DNA from: Desulfovibrio sp. JY
Lineage (GTDB): Bacteria > Desulfobacterota > Desulfovibrionia > Desulfovibrionales > Desulfovibrionaceae
DNA: 64,000 bases
Direction: 5' to 3'
Assembly: GCA_021730285.1 (NCBI GenBank)
Contig: CP082962.1
Location: 4,411,501-4,475,500, forward strand
The position numbers and the translations under genes are program-made. A model generated the notes under the pieces. The model had not been told where the DNA came from and did no database searches. It was given only the letters and a program-made list of their open reading frames with translations. This document shows positions 18,927 to 28,101 of the stretch, one piece after another; the first letter of the stretch is position 1; every line of letters starts with the position of its first letter.

Positions 18927-20252
18927 CTATTTGCCGAGGTTTTTTGAAACCTCGCGGATGCCGCGTTCCATGATGTCCAGGCCGCGCGCGAGCTGCTCAT
19001 CGGTGATGACCAGCGGCATGAGCACGCGGATGCAGTTGCCGAAGTTGCCGCAGGAAAGCACGAGCAGGCCATTGTCCTGGCAGTACTTGACCACGCCCTT
19101 GGCCGCTTCGGGACAGGGCGTCTTGGTCGCCCGGTCGGAGACGAACTCCAGGGCGCGCATGGCCCCAAGGCCCCGGGCGTCGCCGATGACGGGGAATTCG
19201 TCCTTCCAGGCCTCGAACCGGGTTTTGAGCGTGTCGCCCAGGCGCACGGCCGCGCCCAGGAGGTCGTCCTGCTCGAAGGCGTCCATGACGGCGAGGCCGG
19301 CCCGGCAGGCCAGCGGGTTGCCGCCGTAGGTGCCGCCGATGCCGCCGACATGGACGGAATCCATGATGTCCGCCTTGCCGATGACGCCGGCCAGGGGCAG
19401 GCCGCCGCCCATGCTCTTGGCCACGCTCATGAGGTCGGGCTCCACGCCGAAGTGCTCCATGGCGAAAAGCTTGGAGGTGCGGCCGAAGCCGGACTGGACC
19501 TCGTCGGCCACGAACACGATGCCGAACTCGTCGCAGATGGCCCGAAGCTTCACGAAGAATTCCGCCGGCGGCACGACGAAGCCGCCCTCGCCCTGGACCG
19601 GTTCGGCGATGATGCAGGCGATCTGTTCGGCGGCGGCGGTGCCGATGAAAAATTCGCGCATCTTGTCGGCGCAGGCCACGCCGCAGTCGGGATAGGAAAG
19701 TCCCAGCGGGCAGCGGTAGCAGTAGGCGTAGTACGGGTACTGGTAGACTTCCGCAGCCATGGGGCCGAAGGCGTACTTGTAGGGCTTGACCTTGCTGGTG
19801 AGGCTCATGGCCAGAAGCGTGCGGCCGTGGAAGGCGTTCTTCATGGACACAGCGCCGGGGCGGCCGGTGTGGCAGCGGGCGATTTTAACCGTGTTTTCCA
19901 CGGCTTCGGAACCGCTATTGACAAAAAGGGCTTTTTTCGGGGCATCGCCGGCGGCGGCCTCGCACACCCGACGGGCCAGCTCCACGTACGGCTCGTACAT
20001 GGTGATCATGGAGCAGGTGTGGAGGTACTTGTCGGCCTGATCCTTGATGGCGGCCACGACGCGCGGGTGGCAGTGGCCGACGTTTAAGACGCCGATGCCG
20101 CCGACGAAATCGATGAATTCGCGGCCGGCGACATCCCGCAGCAAGGCGCCCTGGGCGGATTCGACGTAGAAGGGCGTGCCGTTGGGGTGGCCCTTGGGAA
20201 CATAACGTTCACGCAACGCTTGCAGTTGGCTCGCCTTGTCAGTGGTGTTCAC
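18927..20252 (-). CDS. gabT: 4-aminobutyrate-type class III aminotransferase
   Basis: 441-aa PLP enzyme moving the amino group of 4-aminobutyrate (or a related omega-amino acid) to a 2-oxoacid, giving succinate semialdehyde. The PLP lysine is Lys279 in SVAKSMGGGLPL; Asp250 lies in VADEVQSGFGRT; NSGSEAVENTVKIAR binds cofactor phosphate; HGRTLLAMSL is present. GTG 20252 is preceded by GAGGA; the 22-residue upstream extension from 20318 is unlike the family. A CPLGLSYPDC insert with several Cys is seen at about 181-195. Linkage to gabD and an amino-acid importer supports GABA catabolism, though other omega-amino acids are possible. Confidence 0.88.
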   Translation of the reverse strand: MNTTDKASQLQALRERYVPKGHPNGTPFYVESAQGALLRDVAGREFIDFVGGIGVLNVGHCHPRVVAAIKDQADKYLHTCSMITMYEPYVELARRVCEAAAGDAPKKALFVNSGSEAVENTVKIARCHTGRPGAVSMKNAFHGRTLLAMSLTSKVKPYKYAFGPMAAEVYQYPYYAYCYRCPLGLSYPDCGVACADKMREFFIGTAAAEQIACIIAEPVQGEGGFVVPPAEFFVKLRAICDEFGIVFVADEVQSGFGRTSKLFAMEHFGVEPDLMSVAKSMGGGLPLAGVIGKADIMDSVHVGGIGGTYGGNPLACRAGLAVMDAFEQDDLLGAAVRLGDTLKTRFEAWKDEFPVIGDARGLGAMRALEFVSDRATKTPCPEAAKGVVKYCQDNGLLVLSCGNFGNCIRVLMPLVITDEQLARGLDIMERGIREVSKNLGK

Positions 20253-20329
20253 GGAGCATCCTCGAAGTTGACGGTTGGGGGCAAAATCGCCGGTCTGCCA
20301 TGAAGACCTAAACGTCAACTCGTTCTCGG

Positions 20330-20345
20330 AGCAAAAAACACGCCA
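20330..20345 (-). promoter_or_regulatory. sigma-54 promoter (-24/-12) of gabT
   Basis: On the minus strand: TGGCGTG, TTTT, TTGCT, that is GG-N10-GC with one mismatch to TGGCAYG-N4-TTGCW. Transcription would start near 20318, 66 nt before the gabT GTG. The adjacent gene encodes a sigma-54 activator. The surrounding gap 20253-20678 is AT-rich. Confidence 0.8.
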
Positions 20346-20416
20346 GCCGATTCTTTTTAAAAAGATATTTAATTTTAGTATGTTATAAAACAGCCTTCCC
20401 GTTCAGGTTCCACGTC

Positions 20417-20434
20417 TGATTCGTTAATGAATCG
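20417..20434. promoter_or_regulatory. activator-site palindrome 1
   Basis: TGATTC-GTTAAT-GAATCG, copy 1 of a TGATTC-N6-RAATCA motif, about 75 bp upstream of the -24 element. Confidence 0.6.
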
Positions 20435-20474
20435 CCAAATTTGTTAAAACAATTACAGAACAGGAAGTTACCCT

Positions 20475-20492
20475 TGATTCAATTATAAATCA
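20475..20492. promoter_or_regulatory. activator-site palindrome 2
   Basis: TGATTC-AATTAT-AAATCA, copy 2, about 130 bp upstream of the -24 element, in the usual range for enhancer-binding proteins. Confidence 0.6.
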
Positions 20493-20663
20493 AAAGAAAC
20501 CCGCCCACCGGCCGCAGCCAAGGGACGCCCGGAAAACACCAGGCACCGGGCCGGCGGGCCAGATTGCAACGAAAACGGCAAACGTAGCGGGATGGTTGTG
20601 GAAAGACGCCTGCTGCACGATCGAAAGAGGTATCCCGCCGGAGGCGCGGCGGCGGGAAGAAGC

Positions 20664-20681
20664 TGATTCAGAAGTGAATCA
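20664..20681. promoter_or_regulatory. activator-site palindrome 3
   Basis: TGATTC-AGAAGT-GAATCA, a perfect copy overlapping the stop codon of the activator gene. A further TGATT-like half-site follows within the gene end. Confidence 0.5.
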
Positions 20682-22382
20682 ATCCCGATTCAGGGCGTAC
20701 CGTTTGAGCTTGCGTACCACGGTTGCCTGGCTCACGCCAAGATAGGCGGCCATCTCCCGGGTCGTGCGACAGGCGGTCATGGCTTCGCGCAGCCGGCGCA
20801 GGTTCGTCTGGTCCGTGGACTCGGCCAGACTGCGCGGCGCGGCGTCCGCCCCGCCCTCCCCGGCGTCTCCGGCGAGCGCCTCCTCCAGGGCGTCGGTGAG
20901 GTCGTCGTCCTCGCTCATGACGAAGGCCTTCTGGATCAGGCTCACCAGCTCGCGCACGTTGCCCGGAAAATCGTGGGCCTCGAGCAGGCGCATGGCCTTG
21001 GCCGAAAGGCGCTTGGCCTTGCCGTGGCGGACGTTTTGCTGGGCCAGGTAGAATTCGGCCAGGCCGAAGATATCCTCGCGGCGCTCGCGCAAAGGCAGGA
21101 TGCGCACCACGAAGGTGTTGAGCCGGTAGTAGAGATCCTTGCGGAAAAGCCGCCGCTCCACCAGGGACTCCATGTCGCAGTTGGTGGCCGCCACCACCCG
21201 GCATTCCACCACCCGGGACTCGGCCCCGCCCAGGCGGCGCAACTCGTGGTCGTCGAGGTACTTGAGCAGCTTGGCCTGGACCGAGAGCGGAATGTCGCCC
21301 ACCTCGTCGAGAAAAAGCGTGCCGCCCATGGCCAGCTCGATAAGCCCCGCCTTGCCGCTTTCCCGGGCTCCGGTGAAGGCCCCCCTCTCGTAGCCGAAGA
21401 TCTCCGCCTCGAAGAGGTTTTCCGGCACCGCCGGGCAGTTGATCTGGATAAAGGGCTTCTTGGCCCGGGGGCTGACCTGATGCAGGAATTTGGCGAGCAG
21501 CCCCTTGCCCGTGCCGGATTCGCCAAGGAGCAGGATGCGCGTCACGTCCATCTGGGCGAGCTTCAAAAGCGTGCGCAAGGTCCGCTGCATCTGCGGACTG
21601 CGGGCCACGATGTCCTTCTGGGACAGCTCGTAGAGAGAGAGTTCGGCCAACTCGCTGCGGTAGCGCTCCTCCACCTTGCGGGCGTGCTGCAAGCCCTGGC
21701 GCAGGTTGTTGAGCTCGGTCACGTCGCGCTCGTTGACCACCACCAGGGCCACATGGCCGTCGGCGTCGAGCACGGGCGAGGCCGTGACCAGCAATTGTTT
21801 GCCCGTGCGGGTGATGTGCTGGATCATGCTGGCCTGCTTCTTGGTGGCCATGACCTCCACCGTGGCCGAGCGGTCCACCATGCCGTCGGCCACGATGCAG
21901 GCGACGTCCTTGCCGATGTAGGCGGCGGCCTCGATGGAATTGAGCCGCTCCGAGGCGGCGTTGATCTCCAGGATCACGCCCTCGCCCGTACAGATCCAGA
22001 TGCCGTCGGACACCGAATCGAGCACCGAACGCAGCTGGTCGTCCACCACCGGGCCGCAGCCGCCCTGCGGGTCGCCGCACAGGATCGACGCACCGACGAC
22101 GCGGCCATCCGGGCCGGCGATGGGCGTGATGCGGGCCGTGCGGACGTTGCCGGCCACGGCGAACGTGGCGCAGGCACCGTGCCCGCTGGCCAGGCAGCCG
22201 GCCGCGGCCTGCCACAGGTCGGGACGCACCAGGGGCAAGGCGACGCCCGGGGCGGCCGTCTCCGGCCCAAGCAGGTTTCTGGCCGCCGGATTGGCCATGA
22301 CCACCCGGCCGTCGGCGTCCACGGCGAGCAGAGCGCCGGTCAGCGCGCGCAGGATGTCGGCGTCGGTGAAGGGGGCTGGCAT
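20679..22382 (-). CDS. PAS-containing sigma-54-dependent activator
   Basis: 567-aa enhancer-binding protein. Two PAS-like domains (about 5-100 and 120-235; the second has DGIWICTGEGVILEINAASE) precede an AAA+ domain with Walker A GESGTGKG, the sigma-54 contact loop GAFTGA, Walker B GGTLFLDEVG and the arginine-finger region LYYRLNTF. The C-terminal helix-turn-helix is of Fis type (TREMAAYLGVSQATVVRKLKRY). I chose ATG 22382, where PAS homology begins; a longer frame upstream is Arg/Cys-rich and unconvincing. Lying next to a sigma-54 promoter with three palindromes, it probably senses the amine substrate and switches on gabT-liv. Confidence 0.88.
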   Translation of the reverse strand: MPAPFTDADILRALTGALLAVDADGRVVMANPAARNLLGPETAAPGVALPLVRPDLWQAAAGCLASGHGACATFAVAGNVRTARITPIAGPDGRVVGASILCGDPQGGCGPVVDDQLRSVLDSVSDGIWICTGEGVILEINAASERLNSIEAAAYIGKDVACIVADGMVDRSATVEVMATKKQASMIQHITRTGKQLLVTASPVLDADGHVALVVVNERDVTELNNLRQGLQHARKVEERYRSELAELSLYELSQKDIVARSPQMQRTLRTLLKLAQMDVTRILLLGESGTGKGLLAKFLHQVSPRAKKPFIQINCPAVPENLFEAEIFGYERGAFTGARESGKAGLIELAMGGTLFLDEVGDIPLSVQAKLLKYLDDHELRRLGGAESRVVECRVVAATNCDMESLVERRLFRKDLYYRLNTFVVRILPLRERREDIFGLAEFYLAQQNVRHGKAKRLSAKAMRLLEAHDFPGNVRELVSLIQKAFVMSEDDDLTDALEEALAGDAGEGGADAAPRSLAESTDQTNLRRLREAMTACRTTREMAAYLGVSQATVVRKLKRYALNRD

Positions 22383-22714
22383 GGAAGGTCCGCGAAAAAT
22401 TTTTTTTCGGGGCGCGGCAAACGCGCCGTATCCCTGGCCGTAAACTGGCACACAAGCGCCTTCGGAGGCAACCGCGACATCTCCGTCACAGCCGTTGCAG
22501 CGGGGTGAAAAAGACTGCGCGACTCTTGCGCGCCGGACGTGTCCGGGCTTATACGCCTGGACCCAATGGCCCCCCGGGGCTGTCGCGCGCCGCTGCCTGA
22601 CGCACGAAGTATACACTATCTTATTGATTTTTTTATTATTACGGCAGCAGTTACATCTCTGCACGCGACGAACCCGGGCGTCAAACGCGTCAACGCACCA
22701 ACAGGGGGAAGATC
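22383..22714 (+). other. divergent control region of activator and gabD
   Basis: 332 bases without a gene between two divergently transcribed genes. An AT-rich tract at 22605-22640 is the likeliest promoter area for gabD. No TGATTC-N6-GAATCA palindrome and no convincing -24/-12 element are seen here. Confidence 0.4.
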
Positions 22715-24169
22715 ATGTTGCAGCTTTCCAATCCGCACCTTTTCCGCGAAGCCTGCCTTGTCAACGGCCAATGGGTCGCGGCGGCCGGCGGCGAGACCAT
22801 GGACGTGACCAACCCCGCCGACGGGTCCTTGGTCGGCCGTGTGCCCAAGCTTTCCGAGAAGGAGATCGAGGGCGTCATCGCGGCGGCGAGTGCGGCCTTT
22901 CGGCCCTGGGCGGCCCTGGCCGCGCCCCAGCGCGCGGCGGTTCTGGAAAAATGGCACGGCCTGATTCTGGAGGCCGCCGACGATCTGGCGACCATCCTCA
23001 CCACCGAGCAGGGAAAGCCGCTCGCCGAGGCCAAGGGCGAGATCATGTACGCGGCGTCTTTCATCAAGTGGTTCGCCGAGGAAGCCCGCCGGGTCTACGG
23101 CGACGTGATCCCCGCGCCCACGGCCGACAAGCGCCTCATTGTGCTCAAGCAACCGGTCGGCGTCACCGCCGCCATCACGCCCTGGAACTTCCCGGCCGCC
23201 ATGATCACGAGAAAGGCCGGACCGGCGCTGGCCGCCGGCTGCACCATGATCGTGCGCCCGGCCGCCCAGACGCCCTTCACCGCCCTGGCCCTGGCCGAAC
23301 TGGCCGTGCAGGCCGGCGTGCCGGCCGGCGTGTTCCAGGTCGTCACCGGCTCCTCGCGCGCCATCGGCGCAGTGCTGACGGCCAGCGACACCGTGCGCAA
23401 GCTGTCTTTCACCGGCTCGACAGAGGTCGGCCGCCTGCTCATGGCCCAGTGCGCCCCGACCATCAAGCGCATCTCCCTGGAGCTTGGCGGCAACGCCCCC
23501 TTCATCGTCTTCGACGACGCCGACCTCGACGCCGCCGTGGCCGGGGCCATCGCCTCGAAATACCGCAATGCCGGCCAAACCTGCGTGTGCGCCAACCGGC
23601 TCTACGTCCAGTCCGGGGTCTACGACGCCTTCGCCAAAAAGCTCGCCGCCGCCGTGGCCGCCATGCCCATCGGCCGGGGCGACGCGCCGGGCGTCCAGAT
23701 CGGCCCCATGATCGACGCCAAGGCTGTGGAAAAAGTGGAAAGCCACATCGCCGACGCCGTCTCCAAAGGCGCGAAAGTGGCCCTTGGCGGCAAGCGCCAT
23801 GCCCTCGGCGGCAGCTTTTTCGAGCCCACCATCCTGACCGGCGTGACGCGCGAGATGCGCGTGGCCCGCGAGGAGACCTTCGGCCCCCTGGCCCCGCTTT
23901 TCCGCTTCGAGACCGAAGAGGAAGTCCTCGCCGCGGCCAACGACACGGAGTACGGCCTGGCCGCCTACTTCTACACGGAAAACGCCGGCCGGGTCTGGCG
24001 GGTGGCCGAGGGCCTGGAATACGGCCTGGTCGGCCACAACACCGGACTGGTCTCCAACGAAGTCGCCCCCTTCGGCGGCGTCAAACAGTCCGGCATAGGC
24101 CGCGAAGGCTCCAAGTACGGCATCGACGAATACCTGGAGATCAAATACGTCTGCAGCTGTATTGGGTAA
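22715..24169 (+). CDS. gabD: succinate-semialdehyde dehydrogenase-type aldehyde dehydrogenase
   Basis: 484-aa NAD(P)-dependent aldehyde dehydrogenase. Catalytic Cys290 lies in NAGQTCVCANR and Glu256 in LELGGNAPFIV; the Rossmann loop is FTGSTEVGR and the oxyanion Asn is in TPWNFP. The Cys-x-Cys at 290/292 (CVC) matches the redox-switch pair described in GabD enzymes. It would oxidise the semialdehyde made by GabT to succinate. The ribosome binding site AGGGGGAAG lies at 22702-22710. It is transcribed away from the regulator and ends at a hairpin. Confidence 0.9.
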   Translation: MLQLSNPHLFREACLVNGQWVAAAGGETMDVTNPADGSLVGRVPKLSEKEIEGVIAAASAAFRPWAALAAPQRAAVLEKWHGLILEAADDLATILTTEQGKPLAEAKGEIMYAASFIKWFAEEARRVYGDVIPAPTADKRLIVLKQPVGVTAAITPWNFPAAMITRKAGPALAAGCTMIVRPAAQTPFTALALAELAVQAGVPAGVFQVVTGSSRAIGAVLTASDTVRKLSFTGSTEVGRLLMAQCAPTIKRISLELGGNAPFIVFDDADLDAAVAGAIASKYRNAGQTCVCANRLYVQSGVYDAFAKKLAAAVAAMPIGRGDAPGVQIGPMIDAKAVEKVESHIADAVSKGAKVALGGKRHALGGSFFEPTILTGVTREMRVAREETFGPLAPLFRFETEEEVLAAANDTEYGLAAYFYTENAGRVWRVAEGLEYGLVGHNTGLVSNEVAPFGGVKQSGIGREGSKYGIDEYLEIKYVCSCIG

Positions 24170-24188
24170 GAGGGAAAGAAATGATGAT

Positions 24189-24229
24189 GCGAGAGGGGAA
24201 ACCCTTTGAAAAGGGTTCTCCCCTCTCGC
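24189..24229. terminator. class B hairpin repeat, terminator of gabD
   Basis: Near-perfect inverted repeat, left arm GCGAGAGGGGAAACCCTT, right arm AAGGGTTCTCCCCTCTCGC, then CTCTCCCTTTCCTAAAC and a T-rich tail to 24260. It sits between two convergent genes and is one copy of a family found at 30.6, 49.7, 51.0 and 54.1 kb. Confidence 0.8.
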
Positions 24230-24379
24230 GCTCTCCCTTTCCTAAACTTTTTTCTTTTTTATCAATGGGATAATAGCGTATCCTGCCTGCGGTTCAATCG
24301 GCACGAAAAAGGGCTGCGCCAACGTGACGCAACCCTTCGCGTCTCCTGTGGCGTCCGCGTGATCGCGGAGAAAAGCGGC

Positions 24380-25465
24380 TTATTTGGTCAGCACGAGGAC
24401 CGAGGCGGTCGTACCGACCCGAAGCGCCACTTCCTGCGGTTTTTTCGTGATATGCACCCGCACCGGCACGCGTTGGGCCAGCCGGATCCATTCGAATGTC
24501 GGGCTGATGGAAGGCAGCAAGTCCTGTCCGGTCGAACCGTCCTCCTGGGCGATGCCCTGGCCGATGCTCTCCACCACCCCGGTAAGCGGCGTTTCCGGGT
24601 AGGACATGAGCGTCACCACGGCCTTGTCGCCTTTTCGGATATTGTTGATGACGGTTTCCCGAAAATAGCCGGCGACCCAGAAGCTTGACGCGTCGACCAG
24701 GGCCAGAAGCGGCTGGTTGGCCACGGCCTGGCTTCCCAGGCGCAGATTCAGATTCGTGACATACCCGTTAACCGGCGCCCTGACCTTGGTGAATTCGAGA
24801 TTCAGCTTGGCCTGCTCCCACTGGGCGACCGCCTCCCGCAAATGCGGATTGTTTTCGCCCGGCGCGCCCAGGGCCGCCTTGGCCTGCGCCAGTTCCGCGC
24901 TGGCCTGGAGCTTGGCCGCGCCCGCCTTGTCGAGCTGGGTTTCGGCCTGATTCAGGGACGCCTGAGCGGTGATGGCGCTTTCCTGACTCAGATCGAAATC
25001 CCGTCTGGCGATAGTGCCGTTGTCCACAAGGGTTTTGTTGCGGCCCAGGTCCTTGTGCACTTCCTCGGAATGCGCCTTGGCGCTGGTCACGCCGAAGGAG
25101 GCGTTGCGCACCGTGGTGCGACTTTGCTCCAACGCCGCCTCCGCGCTTTTGACCTGGGCTTCCAGGTTCCTGATCTCGTCGCGGGTCTTGTCCAGATTGG
25201 CCCGGGCCTGATCCAACGCCGCCTGGTACGTCCGAGGATCGATCTCGAAGAGCACATCCCCCTTGTGGACGAACTGGTTGTCGATGACGGGCAGGTTCAC
25301 GAGGGGCCCTGAGACCCGCGGCGCGATTTGGACGATGTTGGCCCGGACCTTTCCGTCCCGTGTCCAGGGATCGAGCATGTACTGGCGGTACTTGAAGACG
25401 ACCATGCCCAGGGCGGCCATAACGACCACCGTGGTGAGAAGCACTTTCCAGGAACGCAATTTCAT
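24380..25465 (-). CDS. HlyD/EmrA/AaeA-like membrane fusion protein
   Basis: 361-aa periplasmic adaptor. One N-terminal anchor helix (about 8-25), then the lipoyl-like half VRANIVQIAPRVSGPLVNLPV, a long helical hairpin (about 85-190, LDQARANLDKTRDEIRNLEA) and the second half with FTKVRAPVNGYVTNLNLRLG. ATG 25465 has AAGGTGA in front. It is the last gene of an aaeB-aaeX-aaeA-like operon, five bases after the DUF1656 gene. The likely role is export of aromatic acids or other hydrophobic anions. Confidence 0.88.
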   Translation of the reverse strand: MKLRSWKVLLTTVVVMAALGMVVFKYRQYMLDPWTRDGKVRANIVQIAPRVSGPLVNLPVIDNQFVHKGDVLFEIDPRTYQAALDQARANLDKTRDEIRNLEAQVKSAEAALEQSRTTVRNASFGVTSAKAHSEEVHKDLGRNKTLVDNGTIARRDFDLSQESAITAQASLNQAETQLDKAGAAKLQASAELAQAKAALGAPGENNPHLREAVAQWEQAKLNLEFTKVRAPVNGYVTNLNLRLGSQAVANQPLLALVDASSFWVAGYFRETVINNIRKGDKAVVTLMSYPETPLTGVVESIGQGIAQEDGSTGQDLLPSISPTFEWIRLAQRVPVRVHITKKPQEVALRVGTTASVLVLTK

Positions 25466-25470
25466 GGATG

Positions 25471-25683
25471 TCACCTTATAAAAAGCAGGGATTCTATCGC
25501 CCCGGTCAAAATGACGACCAGGGAGAGAAACACGAGGGGGGGCGCGGCAAAAAACCGGGAAAGCCGGTATCGGGTCAGGGCCCGGGTCAACCAATAGGAC
25601 AGCAGCAGGCCAAGACCGCCCGCCACCAGCATGGGCGGCAGAAAAACCCCGGCCAGATTGACTTCATACGGTGAGGACAACAT
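25471..25683 (-). CDS. DUF1656 (AaeX-like) small membrane protein
   Basis: 70-aa protein with two hydrophobic segments (VFLPPMLVAGGLGLLLSYW and the C-terminal LVFLSLVVILTGAIESLLF). The N-terminus EVNLAGVFLPP is the DUF1656 signature. ATG 25683 follows AAGGA closely. It sits between the FUSC-family gene and the membrane fusion gene, the standard aaeX position. Its biochemical role in such pumps is unknown. Confidence 0.88.
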   Translation of the reverse strand: MLSSPYEVNLAGVFLPPMLVAGGLGLLLSYWLTRALTRYRLSRFFAAPPLVFLSLVVILTGAIESLLFIR

Positions 25684-25703
25684 TTCCTTCTCCTTCGTCC
25701 GGT

Positions 25704-27905
25704 TCAAAAACGGGCTTCGCGCCACAAGCCCCAATCGATGTCCGCCGCCAGGCCGGCATGGGTGACGAGCGCCTTGTACAGCCTTCGGTAACTGCCGAGC
25801 AGCCGGTAGGCGCTGGCGTACTCATCCTCCGAGAACCCTTCCGGGATGGCGCGCAAGGTCCATTCCAGTTGCGTTTCCATGGCCGCCAGCCGCAACCGCA
25901 GCATGCCCGGGGAATCGACGTCGAAAAGCCCACGCGCCCAGGGCCCGAGCAATTCCGTAATGGCCGAGGCCCATTGCCCCACTTCGTCGGCGCAATACCG
26001 CCAGAGCGGTTGGGGGCGCTTTCCGGCATCGGCAAGCATCTTGAAGCGATAGGTGATGGTATTGAGGCTCGCCACCAAAGCGACGACCTTTTCCGGCGGA
26101 TTGGCGGCCATCAACTCGTAATCGATGCCCGCGGCCCAACCGCCGACCTTGCCAACCGAGGTCTGCATGGCCCCGAGCAAAGGCGAAACGCTCCGCTTCC
26201 CGGCATCACGACCGGGGGATGGCCCGAAAATGGAGGCGACACGCTCGGCCTGGCGGAAGAAACGGGTCGTGACGCGCATGAACATCTTCTCCGGCCGCAG
26301 GGAAAAGGGAATGACGGACACCGCCCCGGCAAAAATCATGCTGCCAAGCATCGCCATGGCGTTATTGGCAAAGACGGCAAAATCGTACTGCTGCTGCGAC
26401 TGCATATTGGTAAGCATGATAAACGGAATAATGGCGGCCATCTTCAGCATGGTCGCACGTGGGTCCCAAAAGACGTAATAAATGATGACCGTAAAAATAA
26501 AGAGCAGTATGGAGAGTTCGAAATAGCCGGAGAGACGCGGCATAACGAAGACGTAAAGCAAACTGGCCAATATGACGCCTACGCTGTTGGCAAAAATGAA
26601 CTTCGGCCAGTTCATTTGCGGCGTCATCAACCCGATTAAAGCGTGCACGCCAACAAATACGACAAACATCATATCACCCGGTGGATCGATATAGATCCAG
26701 GCCAGCGCGCCCAGCCAGAGGCTGGCCATGATGCGTATGGCGGCCGCGAAGCTGTCGCCGTCGGCGCGGCGCGCGACGGCCGCGGGGAGCTGCGGCGGCT
26801 TGATGCGTTCGCGCGGCGGCAGCCGGATGATCCGCAGGCAATCGCCGATGTCGAAGCTGAGGCGCTCGACCCGCGCCAGGGTATGGACGACATCGCGCAG
26901 GGCCGTCTGCTGGAAATGCGGCAAGGCCGCGAACAAGCCCTTGTCGATGACCAGTTCCACCCGGGGAGGAACCGCCGGCGGATTTTCGTTTTCCTCGAAC
27001 ACGGTCAGTTTCGCCAGACGTTGCCGCAGCGCCTGGCGAAACGTCGGCAGGGCCGGCACCAGGGCGACGATGTCGCACCCGGCCAGTTCGGGCAGCTCCT
27101 CCCGCCAAAGCTCCAGGGTCTCCATCATGTCCTGGCACAAGGCGACCAGTTGCCACCACCACCCCTTGGCCTCGTGGATTTCGAATTGCTCCGTCTCGGC
27201 CGCATAGAGCCGCCGCTTCCATTGACTGAGAAGCTGCGCCTCCAGGCTGTACCAGTTCTCCGCGCCGTTCGGGGCATCCGGATGCAACATTCTGGAAAAA
27301 TGGTGGTCCGCTATTTTCGCCTGGACGCCAAAAAGGCTTTTGACCAGGCGCTCGACATCGGAGGCACACTGTTGCGGCCAGATAAAAACCGAGACGATCG
27401 CATACACGATGATGCCGAGCGCCGTCTCCTCCATGCGGACAGTAGCCGTATAAAAGACCTGCTGCGAGCCGCCCGCCACATTGGCTCCGATAAGAATGGC
27501 GACATAGCTGGTGATGAACCAGAAATACACATAACGGGATATGGTGATTCGGTAGGCGCAAAACCCCATGACCAACGACAGGAATCCGATGAACGCCCAG
27601 CGCTCTTGGGGAAACAGGCTTACGCACAGTATGCCGAGAATGCCGCCGAGCAGGGTCCCGAGCAAACGGTGCGCGCCCTTGTTGATGGATTCGCCGACAG
27701 TCGGCATACTGACCACCGCCACGGCGAGGCCGGCCCAATACGGATTGGTCCACCCCATGCCCATGGCCAGGCCGCAGGCGATGCTGAGCGCCAGACCTGT
27801 TTTGACGGCTTCCCGAAACGGAAGCGAAAGCTGCGACATACGTCTTCGTGCCTCAACCGGCGGATGGCTTTGTCCGGACGCCACCCTGCCGGGTTGACTG
27901 TTCAT
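25704..27905 (-). CDS. AaeB-like FUSC-family efflux protein
   Basis: 733-aa inner-membrane protein. It has an N-terminal block of about five to six helices starting near residue 30 (AVKTGLALSIACGLAMGMGWTNP), a cytosolic region (about 180-410), and a second helical block (about 415-545) in the FUSC/p-hydroxybenzoate efflux arrangement, then a soluble tail. It pairs with the downstream DUF1656 and HlyD-like proteins. The start is ATG 27905, or possibly ATG 27839, where homology begins. It is divergent from a TetR regulator 400 bp away. Confidence 0.85.
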   Translation of the reverse strand: MNSQPGRVASGQSHPPVEARRRMSQLSLPFREAVKTGLALSIACGLAMGMGWTNPYWAGLAVAVVSMPTVGESINKGAHRLLGTLLGGILGILCVSLFPQERWAFIGFLSLVMGFCAYRITISRYVYFWFITSYVAILIGANVAGGSQQVFYTATVRMEETALGIIVYAIVSVFIWPQQCASDVERLVKSLFGVQAKIADHHFSRMLHPDAPNGAENWYSLEAQLLSQWKRRLYAAETEQFEIHEAKGWWWQLVALCQDMMETLELWREELPELAGCDIVALVPALPTFRQALRQRLAKLTVFEENENPPAVPPRVELVIDKGLFAALPHFQQTALRDVVHTLARVERLSFDIGDCLRIIRLPPRERIKPPQLPAAVARRADGDSFAAAIRIMASLWLGALAWIYIDPPGDMMFVVFVGVHALIGLMTPQMNWPKFIFANSVGVILASLLYVFVMPRLSGYFELSILLFIFTVIIYYVFWDPRATMLKMAAIIPFIMLTNMQSQQQYDFAVFANNAMAMLGSMIFAGAVSVIPFSLRPEKMFMRVTTRFFRQAERVASIFGPSPGRDAGKRSVSPLLGAMQTSVGKVGGWAAGIDYELMAANPPEKVVALVASLNTITYRFKMLADAGKRPQPLWRYCADEVGQWASAITELLGPWARGLFDVDSPGMLRLRLAAMETQLEWTLRAIPEGFSEDEYASAYRLLGSYRRLYKALVTHAGLAADIDWGLWREARF

Positions 27906-28101
27906 GCCAAGGACCTGGCGGGCCGGGCCGCCGCATGTCCCCGGGAACGCCCCCGGGATGGCAACACGCGCACACGATGCACGCGCGCCCCACGGCGTGT
28001 TCCCTTTTTGCCCTTGTGGCCTTTTCCTTTGTAAAATCGGTAGGTCTGGTCAGATATTCCGAGATCGATTCCGAATGGTATAAGGCTGTGGGTCAACTTC
28101 T

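Noticed and set aside
22435-22450. TGGCCGTAAACTGGCA, a GG-N10-GC match upstream of gabD
   Set aside because: Spacing fits sigma-54, but both the -24 and -12 elements are poor, it lies 265 bp from the gene, and no activator palindrome is near.
20668-22455. A 595-codon frame overlapping the sigma-54 activator on the same strand
   Set aside because: It is the +1/+2 shadow of the activator; the translation is Arg/Gly-rich and lacks any motif.
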